Shown in pieces: positions 36,618 through 45,315 of a DNA stretch of 64,000 nucleotides. The notes beneath the pieces were generated by a model. That model searched no databases. It saw only the letters and a list, made by a program, of their open reading frames with translations, and was not told the origin of the DNA. Made by a program: the position numbers and the translations under genes. The number at the start of each line of letters is the position of its first letter. Positions within the stretch are counted from its first letter, which is position 1. The DNA comes from Pseudomonas brenneri (GTDB taxonomy: Bacteria; Pseudomonadota; Gammaproteobacteria; Pseudomonadales; Pseudomonadaceae): positions 186,001-250,000 of the forward strand of contig NZ_VFIL01000005.1 of NCBI RefSeq assembly GCF_007858285.1, given 5' to 3'.

Positions 36618-37945
36618 AGCTGACACGCCTGCTGCCACTGGCCCTGCTCTGCGAACTGATTGCCCTGGGCACACGTACCACTGCGTTCAGCCTGATCGCG
36701 GCGCTGCTGTTCGGTTTGTTTTTTATCCGTCACTGGCAGTCGCTCATGCCCTACCCTCGGCGCCTGGGCCTGGCGACGCTGGCGCTGCTCGCGATATGGC
36801 TGGTCAAGGCCCCACTGGACCTGCCCACCGTCCAGCGCATCAGCAGCGCGGCCGCCTATTACGCGGCGTTCATTGGTGGCCTGGGGCTGATGGGTTGCCT
36901 GGTCAAGCGCCTGCCGGCACTGCGCGAGGTACATCGTTTTTTGTTGCGTGGACCACGGGCCCTGCTCTATCCGCGCTACTTGTTGGCGGCGCTCGGGTTG
37001 GGGTCAATCCTCAGTTTCGGCATGCTCAACCTGATGTGTTCAACCCTGCACAGTTACCTGCAACACTTTGCACCCGATCACCCGGCCCAACGCGATGGCC
37101 AGCGAGGTGTGCTGACCGCTGCCATTCGCGGCTTTGCCCTGGTGCCGTTAATCGCGCCAACCAGCATTGTGGTGGCGATCATTACCCGTGAAGTCCCCAG
37201 CCTGACCTGGACCGACCTGTTGCCTTACGGCGTGATCGCCACGGTGCTGCTGATGCTCATTGGCGCACGCACGGAAAACCGCCATTTGCAGACATTGGTG
37301 GATGAGTCGCCAGAAATCCCCGCAGCCTCGCTCACGCCTCTGGTCCTTGGCACGGCCTTGGGCATTGGCGCGATTGTCGCGCTGGCAAGCTTCAGTTGGC
37401 TGAACATCACCCAGGCGTCGTTGGTGGTGGTGCCGCTGCTGGTCAGTGGCTGGTTGTTCCTTGAAAGCCCTGGCAAAGCCTACGACGAATTGGCCGAGCA
37501 TCTGGCGGGCATGCGCAATGAGGTCTTTATCTTCGGCTGTTCCGCGCTGTTCGGCGCGCTGTTCAATCAACTGGTGTCCCTGGATCAACTGGTGCCGCTA
37601 CTGGGCGGTTCCTCCCAGGTATTTGTGCTGCAATGCATTGCCCTGCTGGGTATCGTCGGGCTCGCGCTGATCGGCATTGCGCCGATTATTACCCTGAGCA
37701 TTTGTGCCGGTTTGCTGGCCCAATTGCAGGCGGCCGGTGTCAACCCTCTGGGCCCCGCCGTCAGCCTGGTCTGCGCCTTCTCCCTGGCGATGCTGCTCTC
37801 GCCCTTTGGGCCCGCCGTGTTGATCCTCGCGCGTACCGCAGGCACCTTGCCGTGGACGATTGTCCTTACCTGGAATGGCCGCTTTGCGCTGATCGCCATC
37901 CCGGTATTACTCGCCCTGTCCTGGGTCGTGCAATGGAACCATTAG
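36614..37945 (+). CDS. Polytopic membrane protein, possible IT-superfamily transporter
   Basis: The 443-aa product has about 11-12 hydrophobic segments and no recognised family signature. The second half (IFGCSALFGALFNQL.., GIAPIITLSICAGLLAQLQ, LAMLLSPFGPAVLILARTAG) recalls the paired hairpin-and-proline layout of ion-transporter (IT) superfamily carriers for dicarboxylates, but this is a weak resemblance. It starts at a GTG overlapping the hotdog stop codon by four bases. Its place inside the beta-oxidation cluster suggests a carrier for the substrate. A palindrome covers its stop codon. Confidence 0.75.
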   Translation: MKLTRLLPLALLCELIALGTRTTAFSLIAALLFGLFFIRHWQSLMPYPRRLGLATLALLAIWLVKAPLDLPTVQRISSAAAYYAAFIGGLGLMGCLVKRLPALREVHRFLLRGPRALLYPRYLLAALGLGSILSFGMLNLMCSTLHSYLQHFAPDHPAQRDGQRGVLTAAIRGFALVPLIAPTSIVVAIITREVPSLTWTDLLPYGVIATVLLMLIGARTENRHLQTLVDESPEIPAASLTPLVLGTALGIGAIVALASFSWLNITQASLVVVPLLVSGWLFLESPGKAYDELAEHLAGMRNEVFIFGCSALFGALFNQLVSLDQLVPLLGGSSQVFVLQCIALLGIVGLALIGIAPIITLSICAGLLAQLQAAGVNPLGPAVSLVCAFSLAMLLSPFGPAVLILARTAGTLPWTIVLTWNGRFALIAIPVLLALSWVVQWNH

Positions 37946-37962
37946 CGGAACAGGATTCCGCT
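37944..37962. promoter_or_regulatory. Perfect palindrome with IclR half-sites upstream of iclR-type gene
   Basis: AGCGGAA and TTCCGCT are perfect complements around five bases. Read as half-sites it is GCGGAAC then ATTCCGC with three bases between, i.e. elements two and three of the operator seen elsewhere. It overlaps the stop codon of the membrane-protein gene and stands 122 bp before the regulator's ATG, so autoregulation is plausible; a weak terminator is the alternative. Confidence 0.5.
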
Positions 37963-38084
37963 ATGCTGCCATTTCGCGCGACTATATAAGTCATTGCATT
38001 GAAATCACGCCGGTTACTGCCCACACTGCCTGGCATTATCGGCTAACCTCTTCCACTGCCAGCCCGCTGCCCACATGAGCCTCC

Positions 38085-38873
38085 ATGACTGAAGAAATCG
38101 AAACGCCCGAGAACGAACCCAAGGACCGGAAATTCGTCGAGGCCCTGAGTCGGGGTCTCGAAGTGTTGCGCGCGTTCACCCACGGCAACGTCACCCGGGG
38201 CAACCAGGACATCGCGCGGATTACCGGGCTGCCCAAGCCCACGGTTTCGCGCCTGACCTACACCCTGACGCAGCTTGGCTACCTGAGCTACAACCAAGAC
38301 GTGGAAAAGTACCAACTCGACTCCGGGGTGCTGGCCCTGGGGTATGCCTATGTCAACAACCTGCGGGTCCGCCAGTTGGGCAAACCGCTGATGGACGAGT
38401 TCGCACGGCGCACCAACACCACCGTTGGCCTCACCTGCCGCGATCGGTTGTCGATGATTTATGTGGAAAGCTGCCGCCCACCCGACGTGGCCAGCCTGCG
38501 CATGGAAGCCGGCGTGCGCCTGCCCCTGAGCACTACTGCGGCGGGCCGTGCCTACCTGGCCGCCACCCCGGAAAACGAGCGGGCACACCTGATCGGCGAA
38601 ATTGCCAAGAAGGCCGGTGACGAATGGCCGGCCCTGGAAGCCTCGCTGAACGAATCGTTTCGCGAGTATGAGGAGTTCGGTTTTTGCCTGTCCCTCGGCG
38701 AATGGGACCGCAACGTCAACGCCGCTGGCGTTCCGCTGCGCCTGACCGACGGCAGCATCATGGCCCTGACCTGTGGCGCGCCGAAATTCCAACTGCCGAC
38801 CGACACCCTGCAAAGCTCCCTGGCACATCAACTGGTGATGTTGGCCAGGGACATCGAAAGCCTGGGCGCCTGA
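38085..38873 (+). CDS. IclR-family regulator of the beta-oxidation cluster
   Basis: The 262-aa product has an N-terminal winged helix (FVEALSRGLEVLRAFTHGNVTRGNQDIARITGLPKPTVSRLTYTL in the first 60 residues) and an IclR effector domain with RLPLSTTAAGRAYLAA and EFGFCLSLGEWDRNVNAAGVPLR, which close the ligand pocket. It sits in the middle of the cluster, facing the etf-acyl-CoA dehydrogenase operon. IclR proteins of the PcaR/PcaU/PobR type bind tripartite sites like those found here and usually respond to a pathway acid or CoA ester; the effector is unknown. Confidence 0.9.
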   Translation: MTEEIETPENEPKDRKFVEALSRGLEVLRAFTHGNVTRGNQDIARITGLPKPTVSRLTYTLTQLGYLSYNQDVEKYQLDSGVLALGYAYVNNLRVRQLGKPLMDEFARRTNTTVGLTCRDRLSMIYVESCRPPDVASLRMEAGVRLPLSTTAAGRAYLAATPENERAHLIGEIAKKAGDEWPALEASLNESFREYEEFGFCLSLGEWDRNVNAAGVPLRLTDGSIMALTCGAPKFQLPTDTLQSSLAHQLVMLARDIESLGA

Positions 38874-38884
38874 TCGCCATGGGT

Positions 38885-38916
38885 CCTGCAGGCGCGAAAC
38901 TGTTCGCGCCTGCAGG
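38885..38916. terminator. Perfect 14-bp hairpin between convergent genes
   Basis: CCTGCAGGCGCGAA pairs perfectly with TTCGCGCCTGCAGG around a four-base loop. It lies between the stop codons of the IclR gene (+) and etfA (-), where a bidirectional transcription barrier is expected, although there is no T run on either side. Confidence 0.6.
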
Positions 38917-38922
38917 AGCCAT

Positions 38923-39852
38923 TTACAGGCTACCGCTCAACTCGGGAACCGCCTCGAACAAGTCCGCCACCAGGCCGTAATCAGCCACCTGGAAGATCGG
39001 CGCTTCTTCGTCCTTGTTGATCGCAACGATCACTTTGGAGTCTTTCATACCGGCCAAATGCTGGATCGCGCCGGAGATACCGACCGCGATGTACAGCTGT
39101 GGCGCAACGATCTTGCCGGTCTGGCCGACCTGCATGTCGTTGGGTACGAAACCTGCGTCGACCGCCGCGCGCGAAGCGCCGACCGCCGCGCCCAGCTTGT
39201 CGGCCAGGGCGTACAGGTGCTTGAAGTTGTCACCGTTCTGCATGCCACGACCGCCGGAAACAACGATCTTGGCAGCGGTCAGCTCAGGACGATCCGACTT
39301 GGCCAGTTCTTCGCCAACGAAGCTGGAAGTGCCAGCATTGTGCACAGCCGCAACGGCTTCAACGGCAGCCGAACCCCCTTCCGCGGCAACCGGGTCGAAA
39401 CCGGTGGCACGCACGGTGATGACTTTGACGGCAGCTGTCGATTGCACGGTGGCAATGGCGTTACCGGCGTAGATCGGGCGCTTGAAGGTGTCGGCGCTTT
39501 CCACCGAAACGATCTCGGAGATCTGGTCAACGTCCAGCTGCGCGGCAACGCGTGGCAGGATGTTTTTGCCGTTGGAGGTGGCGGCAGCCAGGATGTGGCT
39601 GTAGCCAGCGCCCAGCTCTGCAACCAGCGGGGCAACGTTTTCCGGCAGTTGGTGCGCATAGGCAGCGTTGTCAGCCAGCAGTACTTTGCTCACGCCAGCT
39701 ACTTTTGCTGCGGCTTCAGCCACGGCGCCAGCGCCTTGACCGGCGACCAGTACGTGGATGTCGCCACCGATTTTGGCGGCGGCAGCAACGGTGTTCAGGG
39801 TGGCCGGGGCCAGCACCTTGTTATCGTGTTCGGCGATTACGAGGATAGTCAT
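38923..39852 (-). CDS. etfA: Electron transfer flavoprotein alpha subunit
   Basis: The 309-aa product has the N-terminal ETF domain and the conserved C-terminal FAD-binding domain ([47 protein letters not shown], split at about 205-260). With EtfB it accepts electrons from acyl-CoA dehydrogenases and passes them to ETF-quinone oxidoreductase. It is the last gene of the operon that also encodes two acyl-CoA dehydrogenases, which is direct evidence for its partners. The extended reading frame before the ATG at 39852 is not used. Confidence 0.95.
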   Translation of the reverse strand: MTILVIAEHDNKVLAPATLNTVAAAAKIGGDIHVLVAGQGAGAVAEAAAKVAGVSKVLLADNAAYAHQLPENVAPLVAELGAGYSHILAAATSNGKNILPRVAAQLDVDQISEIVSVESADTFKRPIYAGNAIATVQSTAAVKVITVRATGFDPVAAEGGSAAVEAVAAVHNAGTSSFVGEELAKSDRPELTAAKIVVSGGRGMQNGDNFKHLYALADKLGAAVGASRAAVDAGFVPNDMQVGQTGKIVAPQLYIAVGISGAIQHLAGMKDSKVIVAINKDEEAPIFQVADYGLVADLFEAVPELSGSL

Positions 39853-39868
39853 GATCAGGCTCTCCAAT

Positions 39869-40618
39869 TCAAAGCACCTTCGCTTCGTTTTTCAGTTTCT
39901 CGACCAGTTCAGCCACCGACTTGACCTTGATCCCCGCGCTGCGTGCAGCTGGCGCTTGGACTTTGACGGTCTTGTTGGTGGAGGCGGTGGAAACGCCCAA
40001 AGCATCAGGAGTCAGCACTTCAAGAGGCTTTTTCTTGGCTTTCATGATGTTTGGCAGGGACGCATAACGCGGCTCGTTCAAACGCAGGTCGGTGGTGACG
40101 ATGGCCGGCAGTTTCAGGGAAACCGTCTGTGCGCCGCCGTCGATTTCGCGGGTCACGGCAACGCTGTCGCCGCTGACTTCGACTTTAGAAGCGAAGGTGC
40201 CCTGGCCATAACCGGTCAGTGCAGCCAGCATCTGGCCAGTCTGGTTGTTGTCGCTGTCGATCGCCTGTTTACCGAGGATCACCAGTTGTGGCTGCTCCTT
40301 GTCGACAACGGCTTTGAGCAGCTTGGCAACGGCCAGCGAGGTCAGTTCTTCAGCGGATTCGACGAGCACCGCGCGGTCGGCACCCAGCGCCAGAGCGGTA
40401 CGCAGCTGCTCTTGAGCAGTGGATGGCCCTACGCAAATGACGACGATTTCAGTCGCGATGCCCTTTTCTTTCAGGCGTACGGCTTCTTCCACAGCGATTT
40501 CGCAGAAGGGGTTCATCGACATTTTGACGTTAGCCAGATCGACGCCGCAATTGTCCGCCTTGACGCGAACTTTCACGTTGTAATCGACCACTCGTTTGAC
40601 TGCGACGAGGACTTTCAT
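39869..40618 (-). CDS. etfB: Electron transfer flavoprotein beta subunit
   Basis: The 249-aa product starts [20 protein letters not shown] and contains the family signatures [35 protein letters not shown] and [25 protein letters not shown], which bind AMP and contact EtfA. ATG at 40618 with GAGAGAT upstream; the open frame further upstream is not homologous. It lies 16 bp before etfA and 31 bp after the small acyl-CoA dehydrogenase gene. Confidence 0.95.
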   Translation of the reverse strand: MKVLVAVKRVVDYNVKVRVKADNCGVDLANVKMSMNPFCEIAVEEAVRLKEKGIATEIVVICVGPSTAQEQLRTALALGADRAVLVESAEELTSLAVAKLLKAVVDKEQPQLVILGKQAIDSDNNQTGQMLAALTGYGQGTFASKVEVSGDSVAVTREIDGGAQTVSLKLPAIVTTDLRLNEPRYASLPNIMKAKKKPLEVLTPDALGVSTASTNKTVKVQAPAARSAGIKVKSVAELVEKLKNEAKVL

Positions 40619-40649
40619 AATGGATCTCTCAGTGTGAAAAAAACGGCAT

Positions 40650-41789
40650 TCAAGCGGCATCAAGCAAGGCGGCATAGGCCTTGAGGTGATAGTCATCGTC
40701 ACCGAATTGATGGCTGAGCATCACCAGGCGTTTGGCGTGGTGCGCCAGGGAATATTCCCACGTCATGCCGATCCCGCCGTGCAGCTGGATTGCCTGTTCG
40801 GCAATGCTGCGCGCGGCGCGGGTGACGATGAACTTGGCGGCGGCCAGGGTCCGGGTGCGTTCAAGGCTGTGCGCTTCGTCGCAGCAGCACGCGGCCAGGA
40901 TGGCCATGCTGGTGGCCTGTTCCAGTTCGGTGCGCATGTCGACCATACGGTGCTGCAGCACCTGGAACTGACCAATGGCCACACCGAACTGCTGACGGGT
41001 CTTCAGGTATTCCAGGGTCAGGCGACAGGCTTCCTGCATGCTGCCCAGGGCATCCGCGCACTGTGCGGCAATCGCTCGCCCTTGTTGATAACGCAACGCT
41101 GCCAGGGCCTGGCCTGGTTCACCGAGTACCTGATCGGCAGAGACCCTCACCTTGTCCAGATACAGGTCGCAGGCTTTGCGGCCATCGACCGTAGGATAAG
41201 TGCGGCGCTCGACACCGACGGCCTGCGGATCAATCAAGAACAGGCCAATGCCCTGCTCATCACGACTCTCACCGCTGACCCGTGCGCTGACCAGCATCAA
41301 GCCGGCCTGATGCCCGCCGATCACCACCGCTTTCCTACCGGTCAGCGTCCAGCCCTCGGCCGTCTGTTCGGCACGGGTCTGCACATCGTTCAGGTGGTAG
41401 TGGCTCTGGGGTTCGGCAAAGGCCGTGGCCAGCAGCAATTGACCGCTGGCCACTTGTTGCAACAGGTCTTGCTGGGCCGGGCTGCCGAGTTGCATCAGTA
41501 ACCCTCCCGCATAAATCACCGACTCCACATAAGGTTCCAGGCACAAGCCTCGGCCGAACTCAGTCATCAACAGCATCGTGTCGACGCCGCCCCCGCCAAA
41601 ACCACCCAGGGCCTCGGGAAACGGCACTGCCGTCAGCCCCAACTCACCCAGTTGCTGCCAGAAGGCAAGGCTGAAGCCCGCATCGCTCTGGGCATACTGC
41701 TCTCGCGCCTCGAAGCTGTAGGCATCGCGTACCAGGCGTGTCGCCGTGTCTTGCAGCATTTGCTGCTCTTCGGTCAGTTTGAAGTCCAT
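40650..41789 (-). CDS. Acyl-CoA dehydrogenase, PimD-like small subunit
   Basis: The 379-aa product has the ACAD fold: N-terminal helices ([22 protein letters not shown]), a middle beta-domain with [18 protein letters not shown], and a C-terminal domain with [22 protein letters not shown] (FAD contacts) and [17 protein letters not shown], where Glu345 occupies the usual catalytic-base position. It is shorter in conserved loops than classical FadE and pairs with the next acyl-CoA dehydrogenase gene, as PimD pairs with PimC in R. palustris. It would introduce the 2,3-double bond in the acyl-CoA. Confidence 0.88.
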   Translation of the reverse strand: MDFKLTEEQQMLQDTATRLVRDAYSFEAREQYAQSDAGFSLAFWQQLGELGLTAVPFPEALGGFGGGGVDTMLLMTEFGRGLCLEPYVESVIYAGGLLMQLGSPAQQDLLQQVASGQLLLATAFAEPQSHYHLNDVQTRAEQTAEGWTLTGRKAVVIGGHQAGLMLVSARVSGESRDEQGIGLFLIDPQAVGVERRTYPTVDGRKACDLYLDKVRVSADQVLGEPGQALAALRYQQGRAIAAQCADALGSMQEACRLTLEYLKTRQQFGVAIGQFQVLQHRMVDMRTELEQATSMAILAACCCDEAHSLERTRTLAAAKFIVTRAARSIAEQAIQLHGGIGMTWEYSLAHHAKRLVMLSHQFGDDDYHLKAYAALLDAA

Positions 41790-41801
41790 GGTCAGAGCCC
41801 C

Positions 41802-42998
41802 TTACAGTTCGAGAATCATCTTGGAGACGATGTTTTTCTGAATTTCGTTGGAGCCGCCGAAGATCGACAGCTTGCGCAGGTTGAAATACTGGCTGGCCAA
41901 CGCCACGCTGTAGTCGGCGTGCAGGGGTTCGCCTGGGTAATCCAGGTCCAACTCTTCTTCCAGAAACGGCAACGCGTACGGCCCGATCACCTTGCGCAGC
42001 AAGTGGCTGATCGCCTGGCGGACTTCAGTGCCCTTGACCTTGAGGATCGAACTTTCTGCCCCCGGCACCCCGCCGTCCTTGGCCGCAGCCAGGGTACGCA
42101 GCGTGCTCATTTCGGTGGCCATGAGTTGCATCTCCACCTCCGCGACCTGGGCGCGAAACAGCGGGTCGTCGAATATCGGCCGGCCTTCGCTCATCTGCTT
42201 GCGGGCAATGCGCTTGAGGTGGGCAAGCGCGGCCTTTGACGCGCCGATCCCCGCCAGGCCCGTGCGCTCATAAGTGAGCAGGTATTTGGCACACGTCCAG
42301 CCGTGGTTTTCTTCGCCAACCAGGTTCTGCACCGGCACCTTGACGTTGTCGAAGAACACCTCGTTGACTTCGTGCTCGCCATCCAGGGTGATGATCGGCC
42401 GCACGCTGATGCCAGGGCTGGTCATATCGATCAGCAGGAAGGAAATACCCCGCTGCTTCTGCGCCTGCGGGTCGGTACGCACCAGGCAGAAAATCATGTT
42501 GGCGTGCTGGCCCAGGGTGGTCCAGGTCTTCTGGCCATTGACGATGTAAACGTCACCCTCGCGCACCGCACGGGTTTTCAGCGAGGCCAGGTCAGAACCG
42601 GCGCCGGGCTCCGAGTAGCCCTGGCACCACCAGTCCTCGCCGCTGAGGATGCGCGGCAGGTAGTGGTCTTGTTGCTGTGGCGTGCCGAACTTGATCAGCA
42701 CCGGGGCTACCATGTTGACCCCAAACGGAATGCTGCGCGGCGCACCCACCAGCGCACATTCCTCTTCGTAAATGTGCTTCTCTACCGCGCCCCAGCCAGT
42801 CCCCCCAAAGGCTACTGGCCAATGGGTGGCGTACCAACCCTGCGCGTTCTGGATTGCCTGCCAGCGCAGGTGGTCATCCTTGGACAAGGGCTTGCCCAGG
42901 CGCACCTTGTCGGCCAGGTCCTGGGGTAGTTTGTTGTTCAAGAAGGCCCTGACTTGATCGCGAAACGCCAGTTCTTCAGCGGTAAAATGAATATCCAT
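41802..42998 (-). CDS. Acyl-CoA dehydrogenase, PimC-like large subunit
   Basis: The 398-aa product has ACAD motifs CQGYSEPGAGSDLASLKTRA (about 127-146; FAD and acyl contacts) and WTTLGQHANMIFCLVRTD, but its C-terminal part reads SIFGGSNEIQKNIVSKMIL without the GGxGxxxE motif of the partner subunit. This matches PimC and heteromeric ACADs of steroid and dicarboxylate degradation, where the two chains share the active sites. GGAGA lies before the ATG at 42998. The gene is 12 bp before the PimD-like gene and 40 bp after the fused hydratase/dehydrogenase. Confidence 0.88.
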   Translation of the reverse strand: MDIHFTAEELAFRDQVRAFLNNKLPQDLADKVRLGKPLSKDDHLRWQAIQNAQGWYATHWPVAFGGTGWGAVEKHIYEEECALVGAPRSIPFGVNMVAPVLIKFGTPQQQDHYLPRILSGEDWWCQGYSEPGAGSDLASLKTRAVREGDVYIVNGQKTWTTLGQHANMIFCLVRTDPQAQKQRGISFLLIDMTSPGISVRPIITLDGEHEVNEVFFDNVKVPVQNLVGEENHGWTCAKYLLTYERTGLAGIGASKAALAHLKRIARKQMSEGRPIFDDPLFRAQVAEVEMQLMATEMSTLRTLAAAKDGGVPGAESSILKVKGTEVRQAISHLLRKVIGPYALPFLEEELDLDYPGEPLHADYSVALASQYFNLRKLSIFGGSNEIQKNIVSKMILEL

Positions 42999-43038
42999 GT
43001 TGTTTCTCCAAGCCGTTGATAGACCGTGAAGCAGGCCG

Positions 43039-45144
43039 TTATGACTCCAGTTTCCAGTCGGCGAAACGCCGCCCTTCTGCCGCCAGCTGTTCCAGCAGTG
43101 GCGCCGGCTCCCACCAGGCGCCGAAGCGTTGGTGGAACTCGCGAATACGGGCCAGTACGTTGTCCAGGCCAAGGCTGTCGGCATAAAACATCGGGCCGCC
43201 TCGCCAGGCGGCAAAACCGTAGCCGTTGAGGTAGATCACATCGATGTCGCTGCTGCGTCGGGCGATGCCTTCCTGAAGAATTTTTGCGCCCTCGTTGATC
43301 AAGGCGAACACGCAGCGCTCGACGATGTAGTCATCGCTCAAGGCGCGGCGCTCGATGCCTTTCTCGCGGGAGACGGCTTCCAGCAACGGCAACAGTTCAG
43401 GGTTGGGCTCGGGACGGCGGGAGCCGGGGGCGTAGCAGTAGAAGCCCTGGCCGGTCTTCTGGCCGAGCATTCCGGCCGCGTACAACGTGTCGAGGACATC
43501 GGGCAGCGGGTAGTTCGATGGCAGCGTGGCGCGCTGGCGTTGGCGAATGCTCCAGCCAATATCCAGCCCGGACAGATCGCGCATGGCATTCGGGCCCATG
43601 GCCAGGCCGAAGTTGCGCAAGGCACCATCAACCTGCTCCGGGGTAGCGCCCTCCTCCAGCAAGAACTCGGCCTCGCGGCCATACTGGAAGATCATCCGGT
43701 TGCCGACAAAGCCATCACAGACGCCCACCACCACGGCAATCTTGTTCAGCCTCTTACTCAGTTGCATGACCGTGGCCAACACCTCAAGACCGGTGTGCCG
43801 ACCGCGCACGACTTCAAGCAGACGCATGACGTTGGCCGGGCTGAAAAAGTGCAGGCCCACCACGTCTTCAGCCCGTGAAGTGAAGCCGGCGATAACGTCC
43901 AGATCCAGCGACGAGGTGTTGCTGGCAAGGATCGCGCCGGGCTTGCACACCTGATCCAGGCGCTCGAACACCTGGCGCTTGACCTCCAGGCTTTCAAACA
44001 CCGCCTCGATCACCAGGTCGGCAGTGGCCAGTTCGCTGTAGTCCACCCCGCCATGCAGCAGTGCCAGGCGCTGCTCCATCACGGCAGGGCTCAAGCTGCC
44101 ACGGGCGACGCTGGCTTCGCAGGTTTCTCGGGCGCGTTGTAATGCCCGCTGCAGGGCGGGCTCGTCGACTTCCATCAACATCACGGCAATACCGGCGCTG
44201 ACAAAACTCAAGGCGATGCCCACGCCCATGGTGCCGCCACCGATCACCCCGACGCGCTCAATGACACGCACCGGTGTGTCCTTGGGCAAGTCGTCGATAT
44301 GAGCGCATTGGCGCTCGGCAAAAAAACCGTGGACCAGGGCCGCACGCTGCTCGGAAGCCAGGCATTCCTGGAACAGTGCGCGCTCGCGTTGCAAACCTTC
44401 GACCAGCGGCAACAAGGTCGCCGCTTCTACGGCGGCGACACAACGGGGTGGCGAAAAGAACCCCGGCAAACGCTTGGCGACGTCGGCGCGCTTGGCGGCG
44501 ATCAATGCGCCGTTGTCGACGCCCTTGAGCGCCGCAGCCTGCTCGCCGGTACGCCGTACGCCCAAGCCGCTGTCCAATACCCGTTGAGCAAAAGCGATCC
44601 CGGCGGCGCGGGGATCACCGTCAAACAGCTCATCGACAATCTGATGTTCCCGGGCTTGAAGAGCATTGATGGGCTGGCCTGAGACAATCATCTCCAGCGC
44701 CTTGGCCACCCCCGCCAAACGGGGCAAGCGCTGCGTGCCACCCGCCCCCGGCAGCAACCCAAGCTTGACCTCCGGCAGCCCAACCTTGGCATCGCGGCGC
44801 GCGATTCGATAGTGACAACCCAGGGCCATTTCCAGGCCACCGCCCAGGGCCGTGCCATGGATCACCGCAACGCAGGGCTTGTCGCTTTGTTCGTAGGCGT
44901 TGACCACTTCCGGCAGGCTCGGCGCCTGAGGTGGTTTGCCGAACTCCTTGATATCCGCCCCGGCAATGAACGTGCGGCCGCTGCACAGCAACACCAGCAC
45001 CTTGGCCTGCGTGTCGATCTGGGCCTGGTGCAAGGCCCGCAGCAAGCCTTCACGCTGGGCCTGGCCAAGGGCGTTGACCGGCGGGTTGTTGAGGGTGATC
45101 AGTGCAACCTCGCCTTGGCGCTCGTAGTTGACGCTGGAATTCAT
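43039..45144 (-). CDS. Bifunctional enoyl-CoA hydratase / 3-hydroxyacyl-CoA dehydrogenase, PimF-like
   Basis: The 701-aa product joins an N-terminal crotonase domain ([14 protein letters not shown] near residue 65, [20 protein letters not shown] near 100) to a dehydrogenase with [18 protein letters not shown] at about 295-315, [30 protein letters not shown] and two C-terminal 3HCDH domains. Size and order match FadB/FadJ-type proteins and R. palustris PimF. It is the first gene of the operon with the paired acyl-CoA dehydrogenases and etfBA, behind an IclR-type operator at 45.18 kb, and supplies the hydration and oxidation steps. Confidence 0.92.
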   Translation of the reverse strand: MNSSVNYERQGEVALITLNNPPVNALGQAQREGLLRALHQAQIDTQAKVLVLLCSGRTFIAGADIKEFGKPPQAPSLPEVVNAYEQSDKPCVAVIHGTALGGGLEMALGCHYRIARRDAKVGLPEVKLGLLPGAGGTQRLPRLAGVAKALEMIVSGQPINALQAREHQIVDELFDGDPRAAGIAFAQRVLDSGLGVRRTGEQAAALKGVDNGALIAAKRADVAKRLPGFFSPPRCVAAVEAATLLPLVEGLQRERALFQECLASEQRAALVHGFFAERQCAHIDDLPKDTPVRVIERVGVIGGGTMGVGIALSFVSAGIAVMLMEVDEPALQRALQRARETCEASVARGSLSPAVMEQRLALLHGGVDYSELATADLVIEAVFESLEVKRQVFERLDQVCKPGAILASNTSSLDLDVIAGFTSRAEDVVGLHFFSPANVMRLLEVVRGRHTGLEVLATVMQLSKRLNKIAVVVGVCDGFVGNRMIFQYGREAEFLLEEGATPEQVDGALRNFGLAMGPNAMRDLSGLDIGWSIRQRQRATLPSNYPLPDVLDTLYAAGMLGQKTGQGFYCYAPGSRRPEPNPELLPLLEAVSREKGIERRALSDDYIVERCVFALINEGAKILQEGIARRSSDIDVIYLNGYGFAAWRGGPMFYADSLGLDNVLARIREFHQRFGAWWEPAPLLEQLAAEGRRFADWKLES

Positions 45145-45168
45145 CTGAGCCTCGACACATTGTTTTTA

Positions 45169-45195
45169 TTGGAATCATATTCCGCGCTGCGGAAC
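45169..45195. promoter_or_regulatory. IclR-type operator, three half-sites, before the PimF-like operon
   Basis: Reading the minus strand toward the gene: GTTCCGC (45195-45189), GCGGAAT (45185-45179) and ATTCCAA (45175-45169), each separated by three bases. The core TTCCGC/GCGGAA inverted repeat is perfect. It lies 25-51 bp upstream of the start codon. Confidence 0.7.
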
Positions 45196-45257
45196 ATGCG
45201 GATCGATATTATCAAAGAGACATGTTTTGGCAAACGGTTTATGGAAAGATCTCCGAT

Positions 45258-45292
45258 TAAAAAAAAGCTGACACCTTGGAGGGTGTCAGCTT
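45258..45292 (-). terminator. Rho-independent terminator of the MFS transporter gene
   Basis: On the minus strand AAGCTGACACC, a five-base loop, GGTGTCAGCTT and a run of T residues form a strong hairpin-plus-T structure, 24 bp after the transporter stop codon. Confidence 0.88.
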
Positions 45293-45315
45293 GGTCAGCG
45301 GGAGAACTTGAAGGC

